Assembly (NCBI GenBank): GCA_013397845.1
Contig: VZTG01003801.1
Coordinates: 281,846 to 345,845 of the forward strand
Reading direction: 5' to 3'
From: Melanocharis versteri
Taxonomy: Eukaryota; Chordata; Aves; Passeriformes; Melanocharitidae
DNA: 64,000 nucleotides
Below, in pieces: positions 1 to 12,683 of this stretch. The notes under the pieces were generated by a model. It had not been told where the DNA came from. It saw only the letters and a list, made by a program, of their open reading frames with translations, and did not search any database. Both the position numbers and the translations under genes were made by a program. How positions within the stretch are numbered: the first letter of the stretch is position 1; every line of letters starts with the position of its first letter.

Positions 1-805
1 CATTTATCTCCCTCTGGAATCTAGTAACCTGTTGTTTGAAAAAGATTAATCTTAATTTCTTTTTAAAAATCTTAAATTTCCTAGAAGAGACAACTGTTGA
101 CCTCTTTGACTGTCCTTTTACTTTTAAATGTTTTTCTTTGTCAGTTTTTTTTCTAGTCTGTCTTGCTGGTTTTATTGAACTTTTTGAGACCTAGTTTCCG
201 CTGTTTCACTACTGCCTCATATAAAATAAATCCCCAGTGTAACAACAGCTCTTGCAGATCAGAAAAGGTTGCCACAAGTTTTAAACAATCTCATATTTCT
301 TGCCTCATTGTAAGTTCCTGCAAGAGGATGCAGAGCGGGGCTCAGGGCACCATCAGAGGGGTTCAAGTGCTGCTCTGCACGGGACAGGGGGAGCAGAGCT
401 GGGCAGCACTGCCAGAGAGTGGGAGAGGGCACTGACATGAAGTACCCTTTAGTTTAACTAATGTGACACTGTCACACCTCCTCCTTGCAACGACCTAAGC
501 TCCTGCCTGAAACCTCTGAATATTACTGCAATTAAAATCAGTCATATCTAATAAACCAGTGGAATCAGAAGGATTCAGAGCCTATGCTTTCTTCCCCCTG
601 CCGTAAAACAAGTTAGAATTTGGTCGAGGGCAAAGCTGATTAAAAATGTTTTAATATGATTTACTAAAGTGTACTCGCATCCTATAAACTGGTATGATCT
701 CCATGTTTTAAGTAATTTTCTTGCCTTTTTTCAAACTTTCCTCAGAAGATATGGCAGCCAAGAGTAAGTTTTGTGTTTACAGCCAAAACTACAAAAAGTT
801 GCTTT

Positions 806-917
806 GGGGTTTTTTTTGTTTTGGTTTGTTTTGTTTTGTTTGGGTTTTTGTTTGTTTGGTTGGGTTTTGTGGTTTTTTGTTTATTTGTTTTTGTTTTTGT
901 TTTTGTTTTTGTTTAGA
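806..917. repeat. T/G-rich simple repeat, (TTTTG)n/(TTTTTG)n
   Basis: Over about 110 bases the plus strand is almost entirely T and G, first as irregular TTTTG units and ending in four near-perfect TTTTTG hexamers just before TTTAG. This is a typical microsatellite. The 85-codon open frame running through it (F, C and V-rich) is an artefact of composition. Confidence 0.85.
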
Positions 918-2660
918 AAATTACAAGACCATGGGAGCTGAAGAATCTAATATCAGTTTTGCCCTAATCAAAGACTGAGCTGAGGGGGGAAGCTGGAGGG
1001 AGTTGTCACACATGCCTACAGGAAAGAATTCCTAATTCATACTGCTTATTCCCATGCACCTAGTTCAGAACACTAATACAAAATCCCTGTGATGTCATCA
1101 AAAAAAGAGCAGCATTCCTTTTTTTTCCAAATAATTTAGAATTCTAGGTTTTGCTTTAAGTTTCTGTGGTTATTACATTTAATTCATTTTAATATTTGTT
1201 TTAGAGAACAGTGCCATAGTCAAATGCATTGTCTTAACTAATGGGACAGCAAGATACAGGGGCAGAAAATTTGAACATTTAGTAGACATATGTGCATCCT
1301 AAAGTACAAACAGAAGGCCCAATCCACTCTTTCCTTCTCCAGCCCACTAGCCTCCTAAATTAAGTGCCTAAAGACAGAATATATTCGTACCTTCCCTAAA
1401 ATATCCTGTTATAAATAAACAAAATCAGCATAAACACTGTTTTGCTGCAGACTCTTAAGTATTCCAGAAACCTAAGCCATGAACAAGAAAATTACGTAGT
1501 GATATGGAATCTCCACTTAGAATAAATTTCAAGGACTGATACAGCAGATTTCTGATGAGAGTTATTATTCTCCAGATATTGCTACCATTTTTAATTAATT
1601 CAAACTCAGTCAAATATAAGAAAATAAGATAATATCTTTAGTGGCCTATTCAGGTTTAATTGCAACAGAGGAAAAAGATTCCATTTCTTAGAAACAAGAA
1701 TAATAAATCCTATCTTTATTAGCATGAACTCTGTAAGGACAGACAATAGAAGCTTTAAAACGAAGGGAAAAACATGTTGCTTTTCTTTTCGGAACTATCT
1801 GGCCTTCGGTAAGAAATAGCAGTTTTCTCTGTAACTAGGGGGGTGGTTTGAGAGTACAGATTCAACGTCCTTATTAGGAATTTGAAACAGGTTGGTGCTC
1901 TGGAGGGTGGCTTAACATTCATCAGTAGAAGTTTAAAGATTAGTCAGTGAATGGTGCATTTCCTCCCACTCAAAACCCACAGGAGTGTGTCTATGTTATT
2001 AGTCTTGACATATTTTCTAATCCATTATCTTGTGAATTAGCAGAGCAGAGTACACCCTCTGGAACAGGCAAGCTTGCTGCGTGCAGCAGTGGACTCACGG
2101 GGATTCCTTGGCTGAGCAGGAAGAACTGTTACATGATCTAGTCCAATCTCTTGTATAATTCTGCAGTTATCTTTTAATCAAGCCAAATAATTTTGGACTA
2201 TACTAACACACAACTTTCAGAAAAACCTTTAGGTTTGATTTGGGTATATCAGTGTACAATCCATCACTTTTCTTCGGACTAGGTTTCATCTACCTAGCTC
2301 AAACTCACACTATACTCTAATTTAGACAGAGTTGATGAAGAGATATGCTCCAATGCAATTAAACAAGAAGCAATTTTCTAGTCTTGCAAAAGAAGTATCA
2401 TTATGATACTACTTCGTGATTTTCTATGCGTGTAATAAAGACAGGTACTACGAGTTTGTTTGGAATCCTCAGTAACAAAAGCTGTTCTTTATCTGGTGTT
2501 CCATGAGTAGTCTAAGCCAATACAGTAAATAGGACGAACTTCAAATTAAATAATTGCAGTTTTCATGAGAAATGAGGCAGGAGACATGTGATTGACGAGC
2601 TTTTGAATCAGATACATGTCTAAGAACTGAGCTAGAAAGGGAGAGGTAGTGCTGTGAATC

Positions 2661-2749
2661 TTTGCAGTACCAGAGTCACGCAAGCCTTCAGCAGTCCAAA
2701 AAAATGGTGTTAGGACTGCTGAAGGCTTGCGTGACTCTGGTACTGCAAA
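2661..2749. repeat. Perfect 37-bp inverted repeat with 15-nt spacer (hairpin)
   Basis: The left arm at 2661-2697 begins TTTGCAGTACCAGAGTCACG. The right arm at 2713-2749 is its exact reverse complement over all 37 positions. The spacer at 2698-2712 is A-rich. Pairing stops cleanly at both ends (2660 is C and 2750 is A; the first spacer bases do not pair). No terminal target duplication is obvious. The absence of any mismatch implies a recent origin or selection. Candidate explanations are a template-switch mutation, a tiny foldback element or a hairpin RNA; the sequence does not decide among them. Confidence 0.95.
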
Positions 2750-3670
2750 ACCGCCACTTTTTTTCCTCTAATACTCTTGGTCATACACCCAAAGCTACCT
2801 GCAAAGCACAGGTCTCCAGCCATAAACTTGTGTAAATAGATAGAAAAAGTAAGCCTGACTGATAGCTAAATTTAAAAAAAATATGTCTACTGGAAGCAGG
2901 AGGAGTTAAGTCATCAGTCTACCATGAGTATTGACATGTGGGTCTCAACGAGAAGAAAAGTAAATTCTGCTTTCTCAGAAAGGATGTCACAGTGAATATT
3001 AGGACCTTGATGGAATGAGGGCCAAAGGAAATAGAGTAAGAAAAATCAAGAAAAGATATTTTCAAACCTGAAAAAGGCCCTAGAAAAAGCGTTCTTCTCA
3101 ATTAGATTGTTTCAGAATCAAGAACAAATGAAGAATCCGCTAAGAAAAACAGATGCTAGAAACTGAAAAATCGCAATATAAATCAAGTGCTTTTCAAGAT
3201 TCTGAAAAAAGTTTATCAATGACATATAAATAAGGCTTAATGGAGTGGAAAAAAGACTAGTGCTACTATCTCTGAGTGAATAAAGACAGACAAGGTGGAC
3301 AGATTTCAAGCCAGGCAGATGAGACAGTCAGCAACATTGCATTGTTTCACCATGGTACTGAAACATGTTCAGTAGAAGGCAGAAGTCCAAGAATGTTTTC
3401 TGGTGTCCAGAACCACAAACTGAATGAGCTAACAAGCAGTGTGAAGGAGAAGGAAGAAATTTTGCTGGTACCATGGTAACAGAGGCAGCCCTCTGATAGG
3501 GACAGGTGAAGAGCCTCCCTGAGAGTTTCTGGGTCAGGATTTAATGGAGAGACCAACATAAGTGATGTGGGTGTCTGCTACTGAAAGGAAGATTAATTAA
3601 TGGAACAGTTGATGGGAAGAAGCTTCCCTTAGTAAGTCTGCATTAGGAGAAGCAGCTGAGATGGTTGTGC

Positions 3671-4260
3671 TGCCATCCAAAGGGACCTGAACAGGCTGGA
3701 GAACTGGGCAGAGAGGAGTTTCATGAGTTCAGCGAAGGAAAATGCAAGGCCCGGCACCTGGGGAAGAATAACCCCATGCACCAACACAGGCTGGGAAAGA
3801 ATGCCTGGAAAGCACCTTTGCCAGGAAAAACACTGGTGTCCTGGAAGACAAGCTGACCATGCTCCAGCAATGCGTCCTTGTGGCAAAGTAGTCCAACACC
3901 TCCTGGGCTTCATTAGGCAAAGTGGTGCCAGCAGAGATCCTTGTCCCCCCGATCAGCACTGGTGAGAGCACACCTGGGGTGCTGGGTCCAGATCTGGGCT
4001 CCCAGTACAAGAGGGACATGGATGTTCTGGAGCAAGTCTAGCAGAGGGTCATGAAGATAATTAAGTGCCTGGAGCATCTGAAATAGAAGGGGAGGTTGAG
4101 AGGGCTGGGACTGTTCAGCCTGGTGAAGAGAAGGCTCAGGGAGGATATTATCACTGCGTATCGGTATCTGATGGGAAGATATGAAGAAGATGGAGACAGA
4201 CAGTTCTTAGTGGTGCCCAGTTACAAAAGAAACACAAGCAGTAACAAATACTATCACAGT
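3671..4260 (+). mobile_element. CR1 LINE fragment (3' ORF2 and tail region)
   Basis: The stretch follows the familiar CR1 order: a segment like 'atccaaagggacctgaacag' (small-tile ORF2 end), then 'tgcaaggcccggcacctggg', a 'gggtgctgggtccagatctggg' type segment, 'agggacatggat..ctggagca', 'agcagagggtcatgaag', 'ttcagcctggtgaagagaaggctcagggag', and a 'gtggtgcccagttacaaaag' segment near the end. It reads in plus orientation, is broken by stops and small indels, and lacks the terminal 8-bp repeats. It is a decayed, truncated copy with no coding capacity. The ends are judged by eye (about 20 bases either way). Confidence 0.88.
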
Positions 4261-7200
4261 AGGAAAATGGAAAGACTAAGCGACCTCTCAGTCCTGTTAT
4301 TGAGCTGAAGCCTTAGTAACAGTGGCTCCGTACTTCTTTTCTCAGCCAAGGGATCTCAGTTTAGAAACTGCTGTACAGTTCCTGTAACAGGCACAGGAAG
4401 GGACTCTTTGACTTCATTTCTTGCTGCACAAACTGAGCAGCTGCGTTCAGAAAAATATTTGAACACTGCTCACCATAAAGACATTATGAGACTTTAGCCT
4501 GTGTGACTTTTCCTGTCTGTGAGTAGTATAGGCCAATAAAGTTAAGCACCTACTCCGGCACTGACTTCTGTGCTTGTGAATAAACCAGTCCTCAGCATGA
4601 GTTTTATGTCTGCCTTCTTCCTCAAAGAAGCTCTGGTCATGTTTTCTTCAGGCGTGTTCCCCCAGCTTCCCATGTCTGCCTCACCCCACCGAGACTAACC
4701 CATNAGGAGACACGGTCAGGACAGGTGAACCAAACTGACCAAAGGGATAGAAGGAGGAAGGGGGGCACATTTGGAGTGATGGCATTTGTCTTCCCAAGTC
4801 ACCATTACATGTGATGGAGCCCTGCTTTCGTGGAGATGGCTGAACACCTGCCTGCCCAAGGGAAGCAGTGAATTAATTCCTTGGTTTTCTTTGCTTGTGT
4901 GAGTGGCTTTTGCTTTCCTTGTCTTTATCTCAACCCGTAAGTTTTCTGGCTTTTGCCCTTCCAATTCTCTCCCTGATCCTGCTGCGGAGGGAGTGAGCAA
5001 GCAGCTGTGTGAGGCTTGGTTGCTGACTGGGGTTAAACCACATCACTTTCAATAATCAGACCCCAAATAATCAATTTCCACAGCAATAAGGATTAGTGAA
5101 TATTCAACCTGACACTGTAATTCTTCACCATAGAAGTGGTTTATGTTGCTTTTAGAAGTTTCAATACACATAGTTTCAAATAGACAATCCTTTTTAAGAG
5201 TCTTACACACTGTATGACAAGAAAAAAAGAGAAACTTTATAGAAGTTCTTCTACTGATATCAATTATCAGTTAACAAATGCTGTGAGGATGAATATTCGT
5301 GCCTTAGTTTTCCAAATGTTCCAGTGTTCTAATTAATGTGATTTGTTCATATTTCAAATATACCTGGGACTGAGAGATTAATGAAATCAATTTTTTTTAT
5401 ATTAACGGCAAAGTTGAAATATATATAATAAATTTGGATTTGTCCTCTTATCATCTAGCTTTTCAACTTCAGTACAATTCATTTCTGAAAAAGGAAAAAC
5501 TTGAAAGATAAGTAGGAGAACTAGGCATCTATCAAAATTATGGGAAATACAAACAAATGGAGACTTTAAAAACAATTATCGGTCAAGTAATTTTCTCAGT
5601 ATTATTTTTTTCTTCAAAATACAAAAATATGAGTTGAAGACATCTCCATATCATTAATGTAAATGGATTTCTCATCTTAAAACATTTTGGGATAGGTATT
5701 TTTTTAATAACAGATTATGTGTAAGCATCACTCTAAAGCAAAAGGAAAGCACATGTTTTCCAATCGTCTGTTCCTAAAAACCGCTGAATATTCATGCTGC
5801 AGTGTCAAACAGAGTTTAATACCATGCTGCTGCTGGGAGCTTGGATGAATTTGCCTTACGGCATTTGTGGAGGAAGAACAGAAAGGTTCACTTTTCATCC
5901 CTTTTTGACTAAGCCACAGATTCCAAGTGAAACCACACAAGATACTCCTGTATGTCAAATTTTCATCAGGGCTGGGGTTAAGCTTTGTTATATTAATAGC
6001 TCAAACCATAAAGCTTAACTGACCTTTAATCACAGTGGTTTCCACTAGTGTAGCTTTCCCAGTCATGTCCTTCTTATTCTCACGATGCAACAAATAATTT
6101 TGACAACTAACTTGCAATTCCAAAACATCAGCAGCTTGATCTGAGCACAATTTCTTGGTGGTGTCTACGTAGAAATTCTGAAATTACATAGAACAGCACA
6201 TTAACTTTCCATGTAAATTGTTATTTCAAACCAATGTGACATGCAAGAACAACATTCTTTGGGTTATTTCTGTGAGTTTTAACTACAGATCTTTCTGTTT
6301 GTCAAAGTCATCAATGACATTTACCACAGAGCTTGTCTTTCAAGCAGGTACATCACAAAATAACATGACCAGGAGGCACTCTAGGTGAAGAGATTACCTC
6401 TGAAAACACATCTCTAGTCTTTCTTTTTATTTTTGGCTATATGGAGTCACACAAGCAAAAGGAGATTTATGTATCCATTTTGGTTGATTCAGATGACTTT
6501 CTGATTAACTATTTTTATTGTATCGATTGTTCATTTAATGTGTTCTGTTACGTATTACATCACAAATTCATATAAAGTCTGACATTTCAATTACATTTAC
6601 CCAGTAGCATTCATAGCAGAGTATAGTTAGATGATGGGAACAGACAATTATGGAGTTATTAATTATAGCTTTATTGCATTGGAAAAAGTAAGTTATATGG
6701 CTGCAATACTTGCATCCCTTGAAATTCAAGCTTCATGCACACCTTTCCATACTTATGTTGTTTTATTTTTAATTCTGAGGTACTTATGTCATAAATACTT
6801 TCAGTCAAATACATATTTTTATCTGTGTAGGTAACAGTCAATTAAAAGTGTCAAAAATATGTCTTTGGTGAAGCTCTACAGTAGCTGCAGTGTTGGTACA
6901 GACCAATTGCATTCATTCTACCGAAGTATGCATTTAAGGAATAATCGCTATAGATTTTCCATCCAAAATCAGATGCAGATTTTTTCCTTAGCAATGACAA
7001 AGCCCATCTTATTGAGAGAGATAAGGTCATGTTGGTAAATCTGACAGTAGCTACACAGTAATAGGATCTGATCTTTTCAGAATCAACCCACAATTTGCGA
7101 AAGCGCAACACGTGCCCACATTTTATGACAATCTGCCCTTTTTGAAAAAAGATATCAGCTAGCAACAAAAGAAGTCTCTGGTAATTGAAACAGAAAATTC

Positions 7201-9175
7201 GGAAGAGTATATTAAGAGAAATAGATGAGGATGAAATCTATAAAACATAGGGATGGTTTTTCCCAGTGAGTGGGTCACAATACTGCGCAAGTGGAAGACC
7301 CTTATTTTTCAATTGGAGGAAACTATGGTACTTTTCTCCTTTTTCTAAAAAAAGCCCTGCGAGATCGATCTGCGGGGGTCAGCTGAGTTACAGTATTCAG
7401 TGCATGTTTGCACTCTATAGGTCGTACAAGGCTGGGAAGTGCTCTCCTCGGTTGCAAAAGAACCTCTGAGGCCCAGCAAAGCTGTAAGCAGTGATGTCAT
7501 TCACAAAAAACTCGGAGACTTGTAAAAAAGAAATTCCGCTAGGAAATATTTTGCAAAGAGGACAGAAACGTCAGAATAAATTCTTCACAGAAGAGAGCTA
7601 AAATAACCCAACGGAAAAGGCACTGTTCAAACTAGGATATGCTCAGTGTGTTGTGGAATAGGTTCACTGAGGCTACAGGGTCTTTAACTTTCTTTCACCA
7701 GTATGGCATGGCCTTTCTTTCATCTCCTTTTCTTGATCTTCTGCACCTAAACATGCCTGTATGCCCCATCTGTTTGTTGCCAGAGTGCCTCAATTATACG
7801 AACACTCACTTCACAGGCAGTTATTGAGAAATGTCCACCTTCCGCTTGGGGAAAATAAATACCTAAATAACCATGTTTCAGAGCTGCCACAAAACTAGTC
7901 CCATCCTTGGTATCAGTCATACCTCTTTATCACAAATTAAAGGTCTTGGGAAGGGTAGGGTAACTATTATTCACAGGCAGATTATTCCTGTGTTCCAGTT
8001 GTTTGGCATACTCAGCACAGAGAAAGCTTTCACTTAATGGTCAGCTTTCAGTGAAGAATGGAACTTTAATTTAAATTGTAGACATAAAAAAAGAAGTTTT
8101 TTTTAAAAAAAACCCCACGAATTCTCTTATTTTCTAGTCAGCTCCCTATTTACCCTATTAATACTAGCAATCAACATGATGTATGAGTATGTTGAGTTTA
8201 TTTATTTTGCATTGCATTAACTAATTAAAAACAGGCCTTGGTATCAAAATAGAAAGGTCCCCTCATTAAGAAAAATGTAGCTGGAATTTGTGCTAATCTT
8301 ATAATTCATCAGCAAAACCACATGCTGTGAAAAAATAGTTACCTGGGGCACCTTGCAAACAAATTAAAATATGCAAAACTCAAACATTTAAAAACAAATA
8401 GGATTACAGAAAATGAACTGTCACATCACTTTATGCTGAAATCTGATAGCATTTTAACATCCTTAATAACACTATAGATAACAATTATACCAGAGACCAA
8501 CAAAGATAAGTTGCTTTTTTAAAACTATGTAACAGTGAAGTCTTACAGTTGTCTTTCAAATACTTGGCAGACTTAGCAGCACAGAATTTCTATCTAGGCA
8601 GAGTCATTGTTCCACTAATTTAAAGAAGTCAGGATATCAGCCATGATTTTCAATAGTTACTGCCAGAAAAAACATTAATTCAATTAAAAACTCATAATCT
8701 GAGCTGCAGTCATTTGTTATAACAGACTACTCATGAGGAAATCCCAAATCTTAGCATCTGGAAAATAAACCCAACAGCTACAGGTGCATGAATTAAAAAT
8801 TTTACAGCAATGGCTAAGAATTGCCCATTACATCTTCAGGTTTGCTTGTGGTCCTGGAACAACTCAGGAGCCAAAGCACAAAGCTGTAAAGGTAAATTAG
8901 TCTAAATGTGCATAGTCCTTCTCAGGAAATAGGAGGTATTACGTCAGTCAGGATAAACACAAAAAAGTGTGAGAGCTAAGGTGAGAACTAAAGGGTGGGA
9001 GATGCATCACTTTAGTAAGAACAGAAGTGTCAGAATTCAGCAGAAGCTGTAAATGAGTGCAGTGTTTGTCAAAGGTGCACGAACTGAAAACATCGCAGAA
9101 GCAAACTGAGTTTCATAGTAAGCACTTTGGATTAGTTTCCCTTGATCACCTGAAGAGTTCAATGCACTACATCTA
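4261..9175. other. Non-coding stretch
   Basis: AT-rich unique sequence with no recognisable exon. The longest open frame (minus strand, 6851-7168, 105 codons) has no motif I recognise and no splice context. A single undetermined base (N) lies at 4704. No repeat family could be named with confidence. Confidence 0.55.
4704..4704. other. Single undetermined base (N)
   Basis: One N occurs in otherwise resolved sequence, an ambiguity of the assembly. Confidence 1.
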
Positions 9176-9200
9176 TGTGTGTGAGTGTGTGTGTGTGTGT
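9176..9200. repeat. (TG)n microsatellite
   Basis: An alternating TG run with one A interruption (gtgtgagtgtgtgtgtg). The antisense frame through it gives a His-Thr repeat, which is an artefact of the microsatellite. Confidence 0.9.
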
Positions 9201-9430
9201 ACATGAGCAGTCTTCTGCAAGCAAGGCTTCCCTCTGCTTGTCTGCTCCAGAAGCAGTGAGATCTGGCAATAGTTCTTATTCTTATGAGTAGCACTGGACA
9301 AATAGTAATGTTTTCCCTATCTACAGCCAAAGTTGCACAAAACTTTGCACAAAATGCCGATTTCCCCTGCAACATAAATGTCTGCTCTCATCCTCTTCTC
9401 ACAGCTCCAACATGTGTTCTCCTCCAACTT

Positions 9431-9507
9431 AAAAAATTTGAGCTATCAACAATGGTAAAAGTTTAGGCTATCGACAATTGTAAAAATTTGGGCTATCAAT
9501 GGTTGTA
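9431..9507. repeat. Three-copy 25-bp tandem repeat
   Basis: The segment 'gctatcaacaatggtaaaa' recurs in variant form. The GCTATC core starts near 9442, 9467 and 9492, exactly 25 bases apart. The second and third copies carry substitutions (tcgacaattg, tcaatggttg), so the array is old or has decayed. Confidence 0.8.
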
Positions 9508-9957
9508 TCCATGTGAATATTTTTTTCATTACTGTGTCTAGTTGTTTAACTCATTTACATTTCTGTTATCAGTATCATGTGGCAATGAGTTCCTGAGTTT
9601 ATTTCTGCACTGAAATTTACTTTGGGTTGTGACGTTTCTTTTTACTGCCCTAACTCATAATTTCCTGCTGCTGCTGTAATCTCTCTCCATTAATTTTCTC
9701 CCATCATTCAGATTTTTACTCTTTTTCTTGAGTTGCCTCTTCTTTAGGTAGAAGAGTTTCTGGTCTTTAATCTTTCCCCTTCCAGGAGTCAAACTATAAC
9801 TCATGATGCACTGGCTCTGGAAATTCCTCCTTTGCAAGACACAACCCAAAAATACTGAAGGCAATCCCAATCCCACACATGCTTCAGACAGCAGTATCTG
9901 GTCACAATCCCTCAATAAGCCCATAAAATACCACGGAAGTTCTTACAAAAAAACATA

Positions 9958-10145
9958 CACAAAAAAACCCCCAAACCCCAACCAACCAACCAGCCAAACA
10001 ACCACTGACCGTCTGACCGACTGACCGACTGACCAACCAACCAAAAAAAACCCACCAAAAAAAACCCACCAAAAAAACCCACCAGAAAACCTCCACAAAA
10101 ACCAACAATAACAAAATCAACAAACAAACAAACAAACAACAAACA
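9958..10145. repeat. Compound A/C-rich minisatellite
   Basis: The plus strand is nearly free of T and G for about 190 bases. Inside it are a CTGACCGA-type repeat (about 10000-10035), then CCAA tetramers, then three units of 13-14 bases of the form 'aaaaaaaacccacc' (10043-10083), then CAAA repeats. The long hydrophobic open frames on the minus strand (V, F, G and W-rich) come only from this composition and are not genes. Confidence 0.85.
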
Positions 10146-11360
10146 CGCCCCCCAACTCTGGAGGTGCCCAGCAAAATTATTGTAACCCCTGAGATAGAAT
10201 AGAAGAAAGAGAAGCTCTTACAGCAAGTAAGAAAAAGGTCTTTTAAATCTGATTAAAAAAAAAGAAAATAATACATGTGTTCATAATATGCATCATTGTT
10301 TGGTTGCTTTTTATTAAGGAAAGAACGCCTCAACAGCATCTAGAACATTCAGAGTAAAGAAGGAAACGACATTTGTTTAAAGTACAGAAAAATGTGGGAG
10401 TAAATATGAAACCAACAGCTGTCATAGTCTCTGAAAATGCGGTGAGAGATGTAGTGGCATAAACCAATCTGACAAAACTATGCTTTTCCAGACTGAAAGT
10501 CAAGCTGTTATGTGATTACAAATGACTCTAGTGAAGAGGAGTACTCATTTGCTGGAGCAATCAGTGCTGGACATGGCACTACACCTTTGGAGTACATTAT
10601 TACAAGTCACCCATGCTAGTAGATACAGATCATAAACCTTTTACTGCAATCTTTAAAAACAGCTCGGAGTGGCAGTATTTACAGCCATCAGAAACCCAAG
10701 CCAAAGCTCCAGATACATATTTGTTGCTTTGGCATATGCTGCATGGGTATATTTATCTCGAAAATGCTTAATTACTGCATGCACCTTTCTTCCAGAAGAA
10801 AAAGGTGTATAGATAGAATGAAAGTGTGATGAATGATTTCACTGTCTAAACACAGAAAAAAAAGACAATTTATCCCCACAAGCTGCATGTGACAGTTCTG
10901 CAAGAGAGTCACACAGCACTGTATTCACCAGGAAGCCCAAACCAGGCTGAAGTTTTAGTTTTGAATATTTTGCAGAGTATTTTAAGGAAATTGTGAGAGA
11001 GGGTGGTAGAGAGATATATCAGTATTCATAGTTGCTGATTTATAGAGAAGTCTTAATCAGCTTCAGAACCTACAGAGTTACAACCTACCTATATAATTTT
11101 GCTCCAACATTCATTATATCTGCCTGACTTTCTGCGGGGACAGTTTGGAACTACAGTGGATCAGACAAGAATCACAGATTTTGTTTCCCATCTAGCATCA
11201 GCCAGAGTAAATGCTATCACATTCAAAGCCTTAGACCATCCCGAGTCACAGATCTGAATTACTTTCCGGTTTGCAAGAGCATACGCTGGAGTACGTTCTG
11301 GAGTAACTACATTGGTCAGATTTAAACCAGTGCTCACAATGAGGTGATTCCCCCTCTATT
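10146..11360. other. Non-coding stretch
   Basis: No exon, RNA gene or repeat family recognised between the A/C-rich minisatellite and the next CR1 copy. Confidence 0.55.
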
Positions 11361-11361
11361 C

Positions 11362-11895
11362 CACTCTAGTGGAACCCCACCCAGAGCACGGCATCTAACT
11401 CTGGAGCTCCCAAACCCAGAGGAACGTGGGTCTGCTGGAGTGGGTCCAGAGGAGGACCATGAACATGATCTGGAGCATCTTTCCAATGAAAACCAGCTGA
11501 GAGAACTGGGGTTGTTCAGCCTGGGAAAGAAAAGGCTCTGGGGAGACCTTCTGGCAGCCTTCCAGTACCTAAAGGGAGCTTACAGCAAAGAAAAGGAGAG
11601 GATCTTTATCAGGTAGTATAGTGATAGGACAAGGGGAATGGTTTTAAACTGAAAGTGAGTAGGTTTAGATTAGATTTTAGGAAGAAATTATTTTCTGTGA
11701 GGGTGGTGAGGCACTGGCACAGGTCACCCAAGGAAGTTGTGGGTGCCCCATCTCTGGAAGTGTTCAAGGCCAGGTTGGAATGGGGCTTTGAGCAACCTGG
11801 TCTAGTGGAAGGTGTCCCTGACCATGGCAGGGGGTGGGAACTAGATCATCTTTAAGGCCCCTTCCAACCCAAACTATTCTGTGATTCCATGAAAA
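11362..11895 (+). mobile_element. CR1 LINE, 3'-terminal fragment
   Basis: A nearly complete CR1 3' end in plus orientation. The landmarks in order are 'gtgggtccagaggaggacca', 'gagagaactggggttgttca', 'gggagaccttctggcagcct', 'gataggacaaggggaatggt', 'gtgagggtggtgaggcactg', 'ctgaccatggcagggggtgg', and finally 'aaggccccttccaacccaaa' followed by the ATTCTGTGATTCCATGA-type octamer repeats that end CR1 elements. It is 5'-truncated, as is usual for CR1, and non-coding. The two open frames inside it are shadows of the tail. Confidence 0.95.
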
Positions 11896-12683
11896 TATAT
11901 TTCACCTACCATATGACTAGAAATCTGAATGGGTGCTCTTACCTCACAGATGGGAAACAAAAATTTGAATAATAGGAACACACACATGGGAACTGCTGAC
12001 ATGTCTCAAAATCTGTGTTATTATGCCAGAGAATTAGGATTGATTTATTCCCCTTGAAAAGAAACAATTACCTTTGGATTCTTATTCACTTGTGTCCCAA
12101 GGTAGCCTTCTTGCATGATCTATTGGCAAGCCAACTTACCTTGCACATCAAGGTAATTTTTGCAAGGGCACAGTGTACCCATAGCAAAGGGTACTGTCAA
12201 GGGTCTATGATTTTGTAGCAAAGAATTTTAACAGTCTTCCCCATTGCACTGATTCTGGTACATGATATCAAGTCTTCATTTTCCACAGTCCACTGGAGTG
12301 TGGAAAAGAAGAAGAGCTAGTTAGAAGATACTTCAGAAAGGCCATGGGCAATAAAGAGGATCCTCATTTAGCCTTATTAATATACAGGACAAGAGCACTT
12401 TGGAGAATTATTATTTGCCTTCAGGACTCATAAGGTACTATAAACTGCAGATTAACTATTTTGACAAAGAAGGGGTCAAGGTTATATCGTTTCAAAGACA
12501 GAAACAAAATTGTATTAATTTGTGAGTTATTCTCTGCCTAAAAGAGACAAAAAACACACGCTTAAATTAAATGTTGTGATCCAGATTCAGGTGCTTAATA
12601 AATTTCTTCCTCACAAGGTACTTTCTGTACATACCAAAAATATCACAATTAATTTGACATTCATTGTCAATAGTCTGGGTTTT
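11896..12683. other. Non-coding stretch between two CR1 tails
   Basis: Unique AT-rich sequence with no supported feature, flanked by CR1 3' ends that point towards each other. Confidence 0.55.

Larger units (their letters stand above)
1..3664. other. Non-coding AT-rich stretch
   Basis: No reading frame here looks like a known protein or has convincing splice sites; the open frames are short (under 100 codons) and low-complexity or random-looking. The stretch contains a T/G simple repeat (806-917) and a perfect inverted repeat (2661-2749), listed separately. The part from about 2.9 to 3.66 kb is slightly richer in GA-containing sequence and could be an old, unrecognised repeat, but I cannot name it. 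Confidence 0.6.

Noticed and set aside
721..978. F, C and V-rich plus-strand frame of 85 codons
   Set aside because: It runs through the T/G simple repeat; composition alone explains it.
2389..2418. Short palindrome AGTATCAT-T-ATGATACT
   Set aside because: Only eight bases per arm, expected by chance in AT-rich DNA at this scale.
6851..7168. 105-codon minus-strand frame
   Set aside because: Balanced composition made it worth a look, but no family was recognised and no splice sites flank it convincingly.
9902..10174. Hydrophobic minus-strand frames of 76-90 codons resembling membrane proteins
   Set aside because: They are direct translations of the A/C-rich minisatellite; residues V, F, G and W follow from the repeat, and there is no conservation signal or splice context.
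11344..11855. Plus-strand frames of 90 and 66 codons
   Set aside because: They lie inside a CR1 3' end and match its non-coding tail, so they are not genes.
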